Source: Planctomonas sp. JC2975 | GTDB taxonomy: Bacteria; Actinomycetota; Actinomycetes; Actinomycetales; Microbacteriaceae | Assembly: GCF_012985205.1 (NCBI RefSeq) | Contig: NZ_JABEKS010000001.1 | Span: 1,426,001-1,490,000 of the forward strand | Direction: 5' to 3' | DNA length: 64,000 nucleotides | In this document: positions 41,486-50,432 of the stretch, piece after piece | How the letters are laid out: each line of letters opens with the position of its first letter | Numbering within the stretch: position 1 is the first letter of the stretch | Position numbers and translations under genes: made by a program | The notes under the pieces: generated by a model | What the model was told of the DNA's origin: nothing | The model's database searches: none | Seen by the model: only the letters and a program-made list of their open reading frames with translations

Positions 41486-42246
41486 GCGACGAGCGCGAGG
41501 ACGACACCGTGCATGACGCTGCCCGCCTCCTGGCTGCCGGTCATGCCCTGGGATCGTTGTCGCCCGAGGAACGCGAATCCTACGAGCGACTCCTGCGGAG
41601 TTCGCCTGATGCTCGCAGTGAGGCTTCTGATTTCGCCGAGGTCGCTGCGGCCCTGAAGGCTTCGCCGCCCAAGGCGGACCCGCCGGCTGATCTGAAGGCG
41701 CGTCTGATGGCACAGATTGCGGTGACCCCGCAGACCCCTCGAACGGCACCACCGGATGACTCGCCTGCGGTAACGGAAGCGGAACGAAAGGCCCAGCGGC
41801 GTTGGTACAGCCGCCCGTCTGTTGTGGTGGCTGCTGCGGCTGCGGCTGTTGTTCTCTTCGCGGGCGGGACGGTGGTGGGCTTCGCGGTCGCCCAGCATTC
41901 GCAGTCCACTGTGCAGGCGGATACGCTCGCGTCGATCACTTCGGCGCCGGATGCTCAGCGGGCCACTGCTGGCGTGACCGGTGGGGGAACGGCAACCCTG
42001 GTGTGGGCGCCATCCGTGGGTAAGTCGGCGATGATCGTCGACGGTGTGGGGACGGCGCCTGCCGGTAAGACCTACCAACTCTGGTACATCAGGGACGGCC
42101 ATGCGACTTCGGCCGGACTCATGTCCGGCGGGTGGCAGGTTCTTCAGGGGACTCTGCAGTCCGGTGACGTCGTCGGTGTGACAGTAGAGCCCGCCGGAGG
42201 GTCGAAACAGCCCACGACGAAGCCCGTCGTCACGATCGCGAGCTGA
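41482..42246 (+). CDS. rskA: Anti-sigma-K factor RskA
   Basis: A 254-residue single-pass membrane protein. The cytoplasmic N-terminus (VHDAARLLAAGHALGSLSPEERESYERLLRSSPDARSEASDFAEVAAAL) is the sigma-binding anti-sigma domain. A helix at about 112-134 (VVVAAAAAAVVLFAGGTVVGFAV) follows. The outer RskA domain has TLVWAPSVGKSAMIVDGVGTAPAGKTYQLWYIRDG and SGDVVGVTVEPAGGSKQPTTKPV. ATGA overlap with sigK. It holds SigK at the membrane until regulated proteolysis. Its 3' end faces dipZ with only 18 bp between stops. Confidence 0.92.
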   Translation: MSDEREDDTVHDAARLLAAGHALGSLSPEERESYERLLRSSPDARSEASDFAEVAAALKASPPKADPPADLKARLMAQIAVTPQTPRTAPPDDSPAVTEAERKAQRRWYSRPSVVVAAAAAAVVLFAGGTVVGFAVAQHSQSTVQADTLASITSAPDAQRATAGVTGGGTATLVWAPSVGKSAMIVDGVGTAPAGKTYQLWYIRDGHATSAGLMSGGWQVLQGTLQSGDVVGVTVEPAGGSKQPTTKPVVTIAS

Positions 42247-42264
42247 GCACCTGGCGAATACGGA

Positions 42265-43998
42265 TCATCCGAACGCGAACGAGTACACCTTCACACCAGG
42301 GCCCACTGTCGCTTCGAGCGTCCCCGTCACGGTCGACGCCGCCGTGTGCGCGAGATACTCACGGGGGACGCCCGACACAAGGATGGTTCTCACGCTGCCG
42401 CCATCGTGCACGGTGACCGTGCCGTGTCCTCCGAGAACCATCTGCACGCGTGAGGCGGTGTAGGCGAGCCGGATTCCCGCTTCAGCGTCCGCCGGCTGCG
42501 CATCCTGAGTGCCGAGCATCCATGCACCGATCAGGGCGAAGGTGTTCGCCGGCTGGTTCTTCGGGAAACTGAACTCAGTCGTCTTGGCCGAATAGGGCTG
42601 GGGTCCGCTGTAGTTCACCTGCTTGGTGGTGCCGATGTATGTCTCCTGTGTCAGGGCGTGGGTGGGGGTGGTGTCGCGTGTCTCCGTTGCCGGTGGGAGG
42701 TGCAAGCCTGGGTGAGCATCGGTGAGCAGCGTGCGGATCATGCCCTCGGTGTCGGCATAGTTGCCCTCCCCGAACTGCACATTGCGGACCGTGCCTTTCG
42801 CGTCGATCAGGTAGTGGGCCGGCCAGTAGCGGTTGCGGTAGTTCGTCCAGGTGGACAGGTTGTTGTCGATCGCCACCGGATAGGTGATGCCCAGTTGCCG
42901 TGCACCGGACTCGACGTTGCCGACGACCTTCTCGAATGCGTATTCGGGTGAGTGGACGCCGATCACTTGCAAGCCGTCCTTCGCGTAAGTCTTGTTCCAG
43001 GCGACGACGTGCGGAACCGAGCGCTGACAGTTGATACAGGAATAGGCCCAGAAGTCCACGAGCACGATCTTGCCGTGCAAACTCTTCAGGTTCACAGGCT
43101 TGTCCCCTGGTGTGTTGAACCATTGCTGGATCCCGGTGATATCGGGGGCAGTTCCGCAGGATTCGAGCTGGCTGGCGTCATTGCGACACTTGGAGAGGTC
43201 CTTGTTCTGGCTGTTCACCAGGCCACCGAGATCCAATGCCTTCGAGACCTGCTTGGACCCGGACAGTCCGTTCTGCAGTCCGGCTGTGTAGTCCGGTACG
43301 AGCGTCTGCAGCACCTGTGGGAGGTTGAAGGCAAGGCCGACCGCAAGACTGATCATGAGGATGCCGCCGGTCATGCGGATGCCCTTTTGATGTTTCCGGA
43401 ACGACCGCACACGGTTGGCGACGCCCCGACCGGCTAGGGCGAAGATCAGCAGCGGCACCGCCGCGCCGACGGCGAACGACACGGTCAACGCGATTGTCTC
43501 CGACCCGATGTGTCCGGTTGATCCCGCGACGGTGATCGCAGCGAGCACAGGTCCCGCACACGGCACGTACACCGCACCGAGAGCGATGCCGAGGATGAAG
43601 CCGCCACGGTTCATGCCCACGTTGCGCTGAGGGATCCATGCGAACGGTTTCTCCAGCAGCGCTTCGAACCGAGGAACGATGAGGCCGATCCCGATCAGGA
43701 CGAGGACGACGATGCCCGCATAGCGCAGCACGTCCTGTGGAAGGTGCAGCACCGCCAGGAGCAGCGATCCGAGGAGGGTGAACACGCTGAAGCTGGTGAT
43801 CAGGCCCAGGATCACCAGGTAGGGGCGCCACCTCGATACCTGTTGGTCGGTGGCACCGGTGGCGGATTGCACACCGCCGGAGAAGAAGATCACCGGCAGT
43901 ACCGGGAGGATGCACGGTGAGATACCGGTGATCAGTCCACCGAGAAGGCCGATCAGAGCAAGGGTTGCGTACACGCGGAACTCCTTCTTCTCCGCCAC
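42265..43998 (-). CDS. dipZ: DipZ: CcdA-like membrane domain fused to thioredoxin-like domain
   Basis: A 577-residue fusion. The N-terminal half has about six helices with CcdA-type cysteines at 29 ([12 protein letters not shown]) and 147 ([13 protein letters not shown]), which carry electrons across the membrane. An external thioredoxin-like domain has the CINC redox motif at 321-324 ([14 protein letters not shown]), then a C-terminal beta domain typical of DipZ. It is a known SigK target in mycobacteria. The start is GTG at 43998. The promoter -10 box ends about 17 bases upstream of that codon, so the mRNA would have a very short leader and no obvious ribosome-binding site. Confidence 0.9.
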   Translation of the reverse strand: MAEKKEFRVYATLALIGLLGGLITGISPCILPVLPVIFFSGGVQSATGATDQQVSRWRPYLVILGLITSFSVFTLLGSLLLAVLHLPQDVLRYAGIVVLVLIGIGLIVPRFEALLEKPFAWIPQRNVGMNRGGFILGIALGAVYVPCAGPVLAAITVAGSTGHIGSETIALTVSFAVGAAVPLLIFALAGRGVANRVRSFRKHQKGIRMTGGILMISLAVGLAFNLPQVLQTLVPDYTAGLQNGLSGSKQVSKALDLGGLVNSQNKDLSKCRNDASQLESCGTAPDITGIQQWFNTPGDKPVNLKSLHGKIVLVDFWAYSCINCQRSVPHVVAWNKTYAKDGLQVIGVHSPEYAFEKVVGNVESGARQLGITYPVAIDNNLSTWTNYRNRYWPAHYLIDAKGTVRNVQFGEGNYADTEGMIRTLLTDAHPGLHLPPATETRDTTPTHALTQETYIGTTKQVNYSGPQPYSAKTTEFSFPKNQPANTFALIGAWMLGTQDAQPADAEAGIRLAYTASRVQMVLGGHGTVTVHDGGSVRTILVSGVPREYLAHTAASTVTGTLEATVGPGVKVYSFAFG

Positions 43999-44014
43999 GG
44001 GGCGGTCGAGGTGT

Positions 44015-44042
44015 ATTCGGTGCGCGCAGCTGAACGGTTTGA
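44015..44042 (-). promoter_or_regulatory. SigK-type promoter of dipZ
   Basis: On the minus strand, CAAACCGT (44041-44034) is followed after 13 bases by CCGAAT (44020-44015). The same pair with the same spacing occurs before the fasciclin gene and the DUF4383 gene. CCGAAT matches the -10 I recall for mycobacterial SigK promoters. Confidence 0.75.
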
Positions 44043-44065
44043 TTCCGGTCGGGTGCGAAGAAGAT

Positions 44066-44093
44066 CCAAACCGTCTAGCCGACGGCTCCGAAG
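44066..44093 (+). promoter_or_regulatory. SigK-type promoter of the fasciclin lipoprotein gene
   Basis: CAAACCGT (44067-44074), 13 bases, CCGAAG (44088-44093). It is back to back with the dipZ promoter, so the 153-bp gap is a divergent SigK promoter pair. Confidence 0.73.
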
Positions 44094-44151
44094 TCAGTGG
44101 TGGAGGCCGAAATCACGGCCACGCATGCACGACAGACGAAGGAGACTCGCC

Positions 44152-44808
44152 ATGCTCACCAGGAAGCGCACCACCATCACCGCGGCCGCGGTCACGGCGC
44201 TCGCGGTGCTCACCCTCGCCGGATGCTCCGGAAGTGGGAACAGCGGCCAGAAGAGCAGCTCCATGAAGGACAGCAAGCCCAGCGCAACGGCAACCGCGAA
44301 CCCGGCAGCCGACCTGGTTGGGCCCGGCTGTGCTGCCTACGCCAAGCAGGTGCCTAGCGGCGCCGGGTCGATCAAGGGCATGTCTCAGGATCCCGTCGCG
44401 GTCGCAGCCTCGAACAATCCCATGCTGACCACGCTGGTCAAGGCGGTTTCGGGCAAGTTGAACCCGGATGTCAATCTCATCGACACGCTCGACGGCGGCC
44501 AGTTCACCGTGTTCGCACCCGTCGACACCGCATTTGCGAAGCTCGACCCCGCGACCGTTGCAACTCTCGGGACTCCTGGGGGCGCAGACACGTTGAAGAC
44601 TGTGCTGACTTACCACGTCGTCCCGGGACAGATCGCCCCTGACGCCATCGACGGGACACACACGACAGTGGAAGGCCAAGACCTCACCGTGACCGGCAGC
44701 GGCGACGCCATGAAGGTCAACGACGCGAACGTCGTCTGTGGTGGGGTGCACACGGCGAACGCGACGGTTTATCTCATCGACGCGGTACTGATGCCTCCGA
44801 CGAAGTAG
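44152..44808 (+). CDS. Fasciclin (FAS1) domain lipoprotein, MPT83/MPT70-like
   Basis: A 218-residue protein. Lipobox VLTLAGC (Cys25) follows a basic N-terminus, then a Ser/Lys-rich linker (residues 27-50) and one FAS1 domain: [54 protein letters not shown] and the C-terminal [11 protein letters not shown]. It is a close counterpart of MPT83, an exported SigK-dependent surface lipoprotein of mycobacteria. Two further Cys (in VGPGCAAY and VVCGGVH) could form a disulfide, giving a functional reason for dipZ beside it. ATG at 44152 has GAAGGAGA upstream. Confidence 0.92.
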   Translation: MLTRKRTTITAAAVTALAVLTLAGCSGSGNSGQKSSSMKDSKPSATATANPAADLVGPGCAAYAKQVPSGAGSIKGMSQDPVAVAASNNPMLTTLVKAVSGKLNPDVNLIDTLDGGQFTVFAPVDTAFAKLDPATVATLGTPGGADTLKTVLTYHVVPGQIAPDAIDGTHTTVEGQDLTVTGSGDAMKVNDANVVCGGVHTANATVYLIDAVLMPPTK

Positions 44809-44832
44809 TCCCTGCGACCATCCAACTCTTCA

Positions 44833-44859
44833 CAATCCGTACGCAGCGCGTCTCCGAAT
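44833..44859 (+). promoter_or_regulatory. SigK-type promoter of the DUF4383 operon
   Basis: CAATCCGT (44833-44840), 13 bases, CCGAAT (44854-44859), 49 bases before the DUF4383 ATG. Same boxes and spacing as the other two SigK-type promoters. Confidence 0.72.
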
Positions 44860-44907
44860 GCCAGGAGAACGGTGAGAGACGTGCCGCTTGTTCAAGGAGG
44901 AACCATC

Positions 44908-45321
44908 ATGAAGTCATCCCCCAACCGCATCCTCGCGACGATCTTCGGCGCGGTCTACCTACTCGTCGGCGTCCTCGGCTTCTTCGTGACCTCCGGGGTC
45001 GGGTTCGTGTCCGCCCAGGGCGGACTGCTCCTGGGCATCTTCGAAGTGAACCCGCTGCACAACGTGGCGCACCTGTTGATCGGCGCCGCCCTGCTGATCA
45101 CCGGACTGATTTCCGTTCCCGCCGCCAAGGCCATGAACATCATCATCGGTGCCGCATACCTGCTGCTGGGCATCGTCGGATTCTTCATCGTCAACACCGC
45201 GGCAAATGTGCTGGCGCTGAACACGCCCGACCACTTCCTGCACCTCGCCAGTGCGATCGTGTTGCTCGCGGTCGGGCTCAGCATGGACAAGGTGACGGAC
45301 CGCCGAACGGTCAACGCCTGA
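44908..45321 (+). CDS. DUF4383 family membrane protein
   Basis: A 137-residue protein with four predicted helices: ILATIFGAVYLLVGVLGFFV, the region around NPLHNVAHLLIGAALLITGL, NIIIGAAYLLLGIVGFFIV, and HLASAIVLLAVGLSM. The motifs NPLHNVAHLLIGA and NTPDHFLHLASA are the conserved His-containing signatures of DUF4383. The function is unknown. ATG at 44908 follows a perfect AAGGAGGA. A SigK-type promoter precedes it, which adds it to the regulon. Confidence 0.88.
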   Translation: MKSSPNRILATIFGAVYLLVGVLGFFVTSGVGFVSAQGGLLLGIFEVNPLHNVAHLLIGAALLITGLISVPAAKAMNIIIGAAYLLLGIVGFFIVNTAANVLALNTPDHFLHLASAIVLLAVGLSMDKVTDRRTVNA

Positions 45322-45323
45322 AA

Positions 45324-45836
45324 ATGGTCACCCTCATACGCACCTGGCCGGCGCTGTGTGCTCTCGGCGCCGGCCTCGTGCACCTCGCTGTCGCGTCCTC
45401 GTTCACGCCGTGGATCGTCGCCGTCGTGATCGTCCTCGGGCTTGCGGAACTCGGCTGGGCAGTCACCGCCTTAGCATTGCAGCGCCCTCCAGCACCTCGT
45501 CTGACACTTGCGATCACGCTGTCACCGACGGCAGCTGTCGGCCTCTGGGCTCTGATCTCCGTCTCCGCTCAGCACGATGAAATGACGATGCGGATGCCGA
45601 TGACCGCCACAGGTGGCATGGTGCTGCCCCTTGGAGCGGCAGCCATCCTCGACCTGGTTGTCGCCCTCGCCTGCGCCTCGGCCCTTCGCCACGTTCCGCG
45701 CTCTGAATCAGCGCCACGGATCAGTAAGTCACTGGCGGGCATCGTGCTCGGGGCAGCCCTCGTCACGGGAGTCACCGTCCCCGCACTGGCAGCGACCAAC
45801 GCCGGCCAACACGCGAACACGCATATGCACATGTGA
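45324..45836 (+). CDS. Met/His-rich small membrane protein in the SigK operon
   Basis: A 170-residue protein with about four hydrophobic helices (residues 9-24, 29-50, 62-82, 99-120) and a last one at 133-155. The outward loop contains QHDEMTMRMPMTATGGM, and the C-terminus is GQHANTHMHM. Clusters of Met and His of this type are typical of copper-handling proteins, but no family is recognised. It starts two bases after the DUF4383 stop, so it is transcribed with it from the SigK-type promoter. Confidence 0.7.
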   Translation: MVTLIRTWPALCALGAGLVHLAVASSFTPWIVAVVIVLGLAELGWAVTALALQRPPAPRLTLAITLSPTAAVGLWALISVSAQHDEMTMRMPMTATGGMVLPLGAAAILDLVVALACASALRHVPRSESAPRISKSLAGIVLGAALVTGVTVPALAATNAGQHANTHMHM

Positions 45837-45979
45837 GCGCTTCCGCCCCGGACATCGCTCCGGCACGGAAGCGAGGTCTCGCAATTCCACACCATGATTC
45901 CGACACGGCAGACCCGAGATCACGCGGCCCGCTGCATCATCGACAAGCGTGTACTGCGCTGGTCAGTAGGTTGGGGCGC

Positions 45980-46525
45980 ATGAGTGATGCTGCGACGTTG
46001 GTTGTGATGTGCGGTCTTTCGTTCTCGGGAAAGAGCACACTGGCCAAGCAACTCGAGTCGGAACTCGGCGCAACCGTCGTCAGCCTGGATGCGATCAATG
46101 CAGAACGCGGATTGCACGGCGGCCAGGGCATCTCGATTGATCAATGGGAGAAGACGCACGAAATCGCGCGCGAACGCGTGAGGGCCCTATTGCGTACTGG
46201 GCGTCATGCCATCGTCGATGACACCGGGACGCCGCGGTTCATCCGAGACCGATGGCGAGAGATCGCCGATCGTGAGCATGCCGGCTTCAGGATCGTGTGG
46301 GTCACCATCGACGAAGAACTTCAGCGTTCGCGGATTATCGCTAACCGTGGCTCGAACGAACGTCACGACGTCACGGATCAGGTCATGGCTGAGCACCTAG
46401 CGACGTTCGATGCGCCGATGACCGAGAGTGCGATCATGGTCGACGCTCGCGGCGTACTCGATCCATCCAGTGTGCAACGCGTCGCGCACGAGGTCAGGTT
46501 GGTGGGGACGTCAACCCGCACGTGA
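45980..46525 (+). CDS. P-loop ATP-binding kinase-like protein (AAA_33 type)
   Basis: A 181-residue protein. Walker A GLSFSGKS is at residues 12-19, followed by VVSLDAINAERGL. VDDTGTPRFIRDRWREIA matches the lid/Walker-B-like segment of zeta-toxin/polynucleotide-kinase-like AAA_33 proteins, and NRGSNERHDVTDQVM is a basic helix that usually closes on the phosphate. The family phosphorylates small molecules or nucleic acid ends; the substrate is unknown. ATG at 45980 is chosen because codon bias begins there. Confidence 0.75.
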   Translation: MSDAATLVVMCGLSFSGKSTLAKQLESELGATVVSLDAINAERGLHGGQGISIDQWEKTHEIARERVRALLRTGRHAIVDDTGTPRFIRDRWREIADREHAGFRIVWVTIDEELQRSRIIANRGSNERHDVTDQVMAEHLATFDAPMTESAIMVDARGVLDPSSVQRVAHEVRLVGTSTRT

Positions 46526-46528
46526 GCG

Positions 46529-46744
46529 TATCCGCCTCCGTACATCTGGTGGCGAATCGCCGCGATGGCATCTCTAGTGGTGTTCGTGCTGGCATCGTCC
46601 TTGGGTACCGTCCCGATCAACATGGGCGTCAACGACTGGGATCCGACAGACCGGACGGCGGACTGGAAGCGAGTCGTGGTGCGATGGGAGCGCATCGACG
46701 TGCTCCGCTCCAGCGCAGCTCTACCGCCCTCGGCTGCGTCGATG
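46529..46744 (+). pseudogene. C-terminal fragment of a DUF1772-type membrane protein
   Basis: The frame encodes a hydrophobic helix, LVVFVLASSLGTVPINMGVN, followed by DWDPTDRTADWKRVVVRWERI. A VPIN helix end, then WDP, then DW..RWER is the C-terminal half of DUF1772 (anthrone-oxygenase-like) proteins. No N-terminal half is present: the kinase stop at 46525 is directly upstream. The last helix is also missing, as the frame runs into the acyltransferase 3' end. I read it as a gene remnant. Confidence 0.5.
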
Positions 46745-46748
46745 GGTG

Positions 46749-48770
46749 CTAGTCGGCCTGCCCTGGACGGGCAGCCAGTAACGGGCCAAGTCGATGTTCC
46801 AAGGCCGGTGTCAATCTGGCGCTGTACGTGGCGGTGATGTGGTGGGAGTCCCGATACATGAGGACGTTTCCTGAGATGACCGGGCACTGGCGCGTTGTGC
46901 AGAAGTATTCGGTCATGTCGATGAGTGGGACTCCAGCGCGCTTCGCGGCCACGCTCTCTGCCACGCGTCCCGGGGTATTCAGCGCGACGGCGGCAGGTCG
47001 TGCGCACGCGTCGGCGGACCGGAGGTTCGCGGAGAGGCAGACGGTCGGGCTCACGCGGAGGTCCGGCGTGTCGGCGATCACGGCAACCTGGGTGACGTCT
47101 TTCAGTTGATCGAGGCTGGACTCGAGGCCGCGCTGCCATTGCGTCGACTCATGAGACTTGTCCTGAAAATCAGGGTTCGTGTAATTCGACATGACGACCA
47201 TCGCGGGTGGATCGTCTCGTAGTTGGTGAATGACGCTGGCGCGCCACGCGTCGCAGGAGCTGTATGGGGCGCTTGCCCAGCTGATTTCCACGTCGACCGA
47301 TGGGCACGCACTCTTCGTCTCTGTCACGAGTTGAAAGCCGTTGTCGGCTGCGATTCTCTCCAAGGCCGGATACCACGCTGCGGCGTGCGAATCGCCGAAA
47401 AGAACAATGCGTGGTGCGTGTTCCGGACCGGTACTGCACGGATGCGGGGTCGAGGGCGTGTAACCGACTTCGCAGCCCTGGGCGTAGATCGCGGGATTGT
47501 CAGTCGATGAGGCAGCCAAGCTCGGAGTCAGATTGGAGGGCACGAACCCGGAGGTAATCGGTGGGGCAGTCGGTGCAGACGCCGCGATGGCTCTGCCACT
47601 GTCGAGGGGAACCAGAATGGTGGCGACGATCGCAAGAGCTGCAACCGAGGCCACGGTCGCTGTCGCCGCCGCGGCCAGTCCCAGGCTCCGACGCGGGCGC
47701 CCGCGGATGAGCCACGCAGGGTGACGCGCGGGGACTTCAACGAAGCGATACAGAAGCCACGCGATAGGGACGGCGGATGCTGCGATGAGCGAGCCGGCCC
47801 ACAGCGGCAGCGGCGTGTAATAGCCGACGATGGCCTGTGCCAGAACCAGCATCGGCCAGTGCACGAGGTACAGCGAATAGGAAATGGCACCGATGAACTG
47901 AAAGGGGCGACGCGACAGCACGAAGCTGGAATTCCAGCGGGATTCCGAGGCGCCTCCCACGATGGCAAGCGCAGTCGCGATCACCGGCAGGGCTGCGAGG
48001 TAACCGGGGAAGGTCGTTTGCTCGTTCAAGACAACGCACGACGTCACGATCCCGACCAGCCCCAGCCAGGAGGCGATCGCTGCGCTACGGGATCTCTGCC
48101 GAGGCTGCCATCGTCGCAAGACGAGGGCGGCAAGTGCGCCGATGCCGAGTTCCCATGCGCGAGTCCATAGTGAGAAGAAGGCCCACGGCTGGGCGTGGAA
48201 CGTCTCTACAACGCACACGACGAAACTGACGGCGACCAGCACACCGACTGTCAGCGTCGCGACGCCGCGGAACCGACGGGCGAAAAATACGGCAGCGAGA
48301 ATCGGCGGCCAGAGGACGTAGAACTGCTCTTCCACGCCGAGGGACCAGTAGTGCTGAAAGAGTGACGGTGCGCTGCTCGCGTTCAGGTAGTCGGTGCCGC
48401 GTATCGCCAGAGCGAAATTGGGCACGTACAGTGCTGTCGCGATGGCATCCCGCAGCATCTGCACACGCAATAGCGGCGGAATCCAGATGACCGCCCCGAT
48501 CACGGAGAGCACCAGCACGGCGAACGAGGCAGGGAGAATCCGGCGGGCTCGTCTGGAGTAGAAACCGGTGAAATCGATGCGGCCCTTCTCGTCGAGTTCC
48601 CGGAGAAGCAGCGAAGTGATCAGGAAGCCGGAGATCACGAAGAACACATCGACGCCGACATACCCTCCCGGCAGGAACGGCAGCCCGGCATGATTCGCGA
48701 CGACGGCACCGACCGCGATGGCACGCAACCCCTGAATGTCGGGCCGGAAGTAGTTACGCGTCACCTGCAT
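46749..48770 (-). CDS. OafA/YrhL-type acyltransferase 3 fused to SGNH domain
   Basis: A 673-residue membrane protein. Residues 8-350 form the acyltransferase-3 domain with about ten helices: FRPDIQGLRAIAVGAVVANHAG, GVDVFFVISGFLI, RRARRILPA and a HYWSLGVEEQFYVLWP catalytic-loop segment. After another helix and a Ser/Thr/Pro linker, an external SGNH domain carries RIVLFGDSHAAAWYPAL (block I Ser) and a closing DSHHIT (Asp-x-x-His). Such proteins acetylate envelope polysaccharides or exported molecules. ATG at 48770 is chosen because upstream codons lack bias. The enzyme stands alone on the minus strand. Confidence 0.9.
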   Translation of the reverse strand: MQVTRNYFRPDIQGLRAIAVGAVVANHAGLPFLPGGYVGVDVFFVISGFLITSLLLRELDEKGRIDFTGFYSRRARRILPASFAVLVLSVIGAVIWIPPLLRVQMLRDAIATALYVPNFALAIRGTDYLNASSAPSLFQHYWSLGVEEQFYVLWPPILAAVFFARRFRGVATLTVGVLVAVSFVVCVVETFHAQPWAFFSLWTRAWELGIGALAALVLRRWQPRQRSRSAAIASWLGLVGIVTSCVVLNEQTTFPGYLAALPVIATALAIVGGASESRWNSSFVLSRRPFQFIGAISYSLYLVHWPMLVLAQAIVGYYTPLPLWAGSLIAASAVPIAWLLYRFVEVPARHPAWLIRGRPRRSLGLAAAATATVASVAALAIVATILVPLDSGRAIAASAPTAPPITSGFVPSNLTPSLAASSTDNPAIYAQGCEVGYTPSTPHPCSTGPEHAPRIVLFGDSHAAAWYPALERIAADNGFQLVTETKSACPSVDVEISWASAPYSSCDAWRASVIHQLRDDPPAMVVMSNYTNPDFQDKSHESTQWQRGLESSLDQLKDVTQVAVIADTPDLRVSPTVCLSANLRSADACARPAAVALNTPGRVAESVAAKRAGVPLIDMTEYFCTTRQCPVISGNVLMYRDSHHITATYSARLTPALEHRLGPLLAARPGQAD

Positions 48771-49119
48771 GGGAGGACTCAAGTTAGTGCCCTCAGATGA
48801 ACAGCGAGCCAACCCCGTAGGCGAGAACCGGCCGGTTCGATGCCAGTGCTCGACCGCAACCCGAACAGATATGAGGACTGGCGCTCTCAATGCGTTCGGG
48901 GGGTCGCTTTCAGCCACGTGACGCTGCGTCTCGACACAGGTCTCCGAATCTCGTCCGGTGATTCGGCGGATTCGCCCATTCACCAATACAGACCGGTCCT
49001 CGGGCCAGGCTCGTGACCTACTACTTCGGAGTCGTGTGTTCGTCGTCGATTGCTGCGGTGTTCGGCCCTTCGAACCAGACCTGGACGCCCGAAGGTGTTC
49101 GAACGACGAGCATCCGGGT
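48771..49119. other. Intergenic region, no gene seen
   Basis: About 350 bp upstream of the acyltransferase gene. Open frames here lack actinobacterial codon bias. It may contain the acyltransferase promoter and the decayed 5' part of the TolB-like gene; the segment near 49070-49095 could encode a PNWTPDG-like WD motif in another frame. Confidence 0.5.
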
Positions 49120-49452
49120 ACGGAAGCGCTCACCTCCCAACTCATCAGAGACCTCGCACGGATCTCGGACGGCGGCGGCGAGTTCCAGCGGCTGATCGAG
49201 AGTGAAACGGTGGACTGGTTCCCACACCTCGCCCTCGAAGGCAGACACGCCACCTACCTCGAGTTCCCGCGCGGAACACACGGCCACCCCGCCGACCTCG
49301 ACGTAGCGGTCGTCGTCGTCGACACCTCCGACTGGCGCACATCACTGGAACGCATCCGCATTACCGGCGGCCAAGGCACCATCAACGTCAACAGCTGGGC
49401 GCCGGACGCACGCCGGTTCGCCTACGTGTCCTACCCTGGGGTCGACGCATGA
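49120..49452 (+). pseudogene. C-terminal fragment of a TolB-like beta-propeller protein
   Basis: The frame encodes ARISDGGGEFQRLIESETVDWFPHLA, then GRHATYLEFPRGTHGHPADLDVAVVVVDTSDW, and ends GGQGTINVNSWAPDARRFAYVSYPGVDA. These are the last two blades of bacterial TolB-like proteins (PD40: WxPDxxRxAYxSYP). The upstream blades are missing or frameshifted, and codon bias disappears 5' of about 49120. The stop overlaps the aldo-keto reductase start as ATGA, showing the intact gene was once coupled to it. Confidence 0.6.
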
Positions 49453-50432
49453 ACACCATCCCCACGCCATCCTCACCCACTTGGCTGCGCCCACTCGGAT
49501 CGACCGGGATCAGCGTCTCGGCCGTGATTGCAGGCGGCGGACCGATCGGCGGACAGCCGGAGTTGTTCGGATACGATGTGCCGGAGCGCCAGGGCATTGA
49601 CCTCGTCCGGGACATACTGGCCAGCCCGATTCGTGTCATCGACACGTCTAACGGTTACTCCGTCGGCAAGAGCGAACAGCGCATCGGCACCGCTCTGCGC
49701 GAGATGGGAGGGCTGCCGGCCGACCACCTCATCGTCACCAAAGTCGACGCGCGCGGAGACGACTACTCCGCCACACGAATCCGGGACTCCATTCGAGAGA
49801 GTCAAGACCGTCTCGGTTTGGACACTTTCCCTCTGGTGCATCTTCATGATCCTGAGGGTCATCCCGGCTCCGGACTGGACTCACCGGGTGGCGCGATCGA
49901 AGCGCTGGTATCGCTTCGCGACGAGGGTGTGATCGGCCATCTGGGAGTGGCGGGCGGCCATATTCCCACCATGCATCGCATGCTCGACACCGGGGTCTTC
50001 GAGGTCATCCTCACCCATTCCCGACTCACCCTGCTCGACCGTTCCGCCGATGACCTTGTCGACCGCGCAGTCGACCTCGGCCTTGGAGTCATGAATGCGG
50101 CCGTCCTCGGAGGAGGCCTTCTCGGCTCCCGCAGCGCAAAACCGTTCTACGGATACCGGCCACCGGCACAAGAGATCTTGGACTCCGCCGCTGCATTGCA
50201 CGACCTCGCCGATGAATATGGCATCGCACTGGCCAACGCCGCCGTGCAGCACTCGCTGTCGGATCAACGCGTCACCGCGACAGTCGTCGGCTTCTCGAAG
50301 TCCGCACGGATCCCGCAACTTCTCGAAGGCCTCGAAACCCGGATCCCCGATCAATTCTGGAACCAGGCCGCACACCTTCTCCCGCCTTCCAAGCTTTGGC
50401 TCGACCCGCCCATCACACATCATCAGGTGTGA
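49449..50432 (+). CDS. Aldo/keto reductase family oxidoreductase
   Basis: A 327-residue TIM barrel. RPLGSTGISVSAVIAGGGPIGG is the family opening, VIDTSNGYSVGKSEQRIG carries the catalytic Asp and Tyr, LIVTKVDAR carries the Lys, and LVHLHDPEG the His, giving the complete AKR tetrad. GIALANAAVQHSLSDQRVTATVVGFSKSARI is the NADP-binding end. The general look is of D-threo-aldose/fucose dehydrogenase-type AKRs. ATGA overlap with the TolB-like fragment upstream. Confidence 0.85.
   Translation: MNTIPTPSSPTWLRPLGSTGISVSAVIAGGGPIGGQPELFGYDVPERQGIDLVRDILASPIRVIDTSNGYSVGKSEQRIGTALREMGGLPADHLIVTKVDARGDDYSATRIRDSIRESQDRLGLDTFPLVHLHDPEGHPGSGLDSPGGAIEALVSLRDEGVIGHLGVAGGHIPTMHRMLDTGVFEVILTHSRLTLLDRSADDLVDRAVDLGLGVMNAAVLGGGLLGSRSAKPFYGYRPPAQEILDSAAALHDLADEYGIALANAAVQHSLSDQRVTATVVGFSKSARIPQLLEGLETRIPDQFWNQAAHLLPPSKLWLDPPITHHQV

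Noticed and set aside
40436-46525. An integrated island using tRNA-Arg as attachment site
   Set aside because: No integrase gene and no repeat of the tRNA 3' end was found; the genes after it form a well-known chromosomal SigK cluster.
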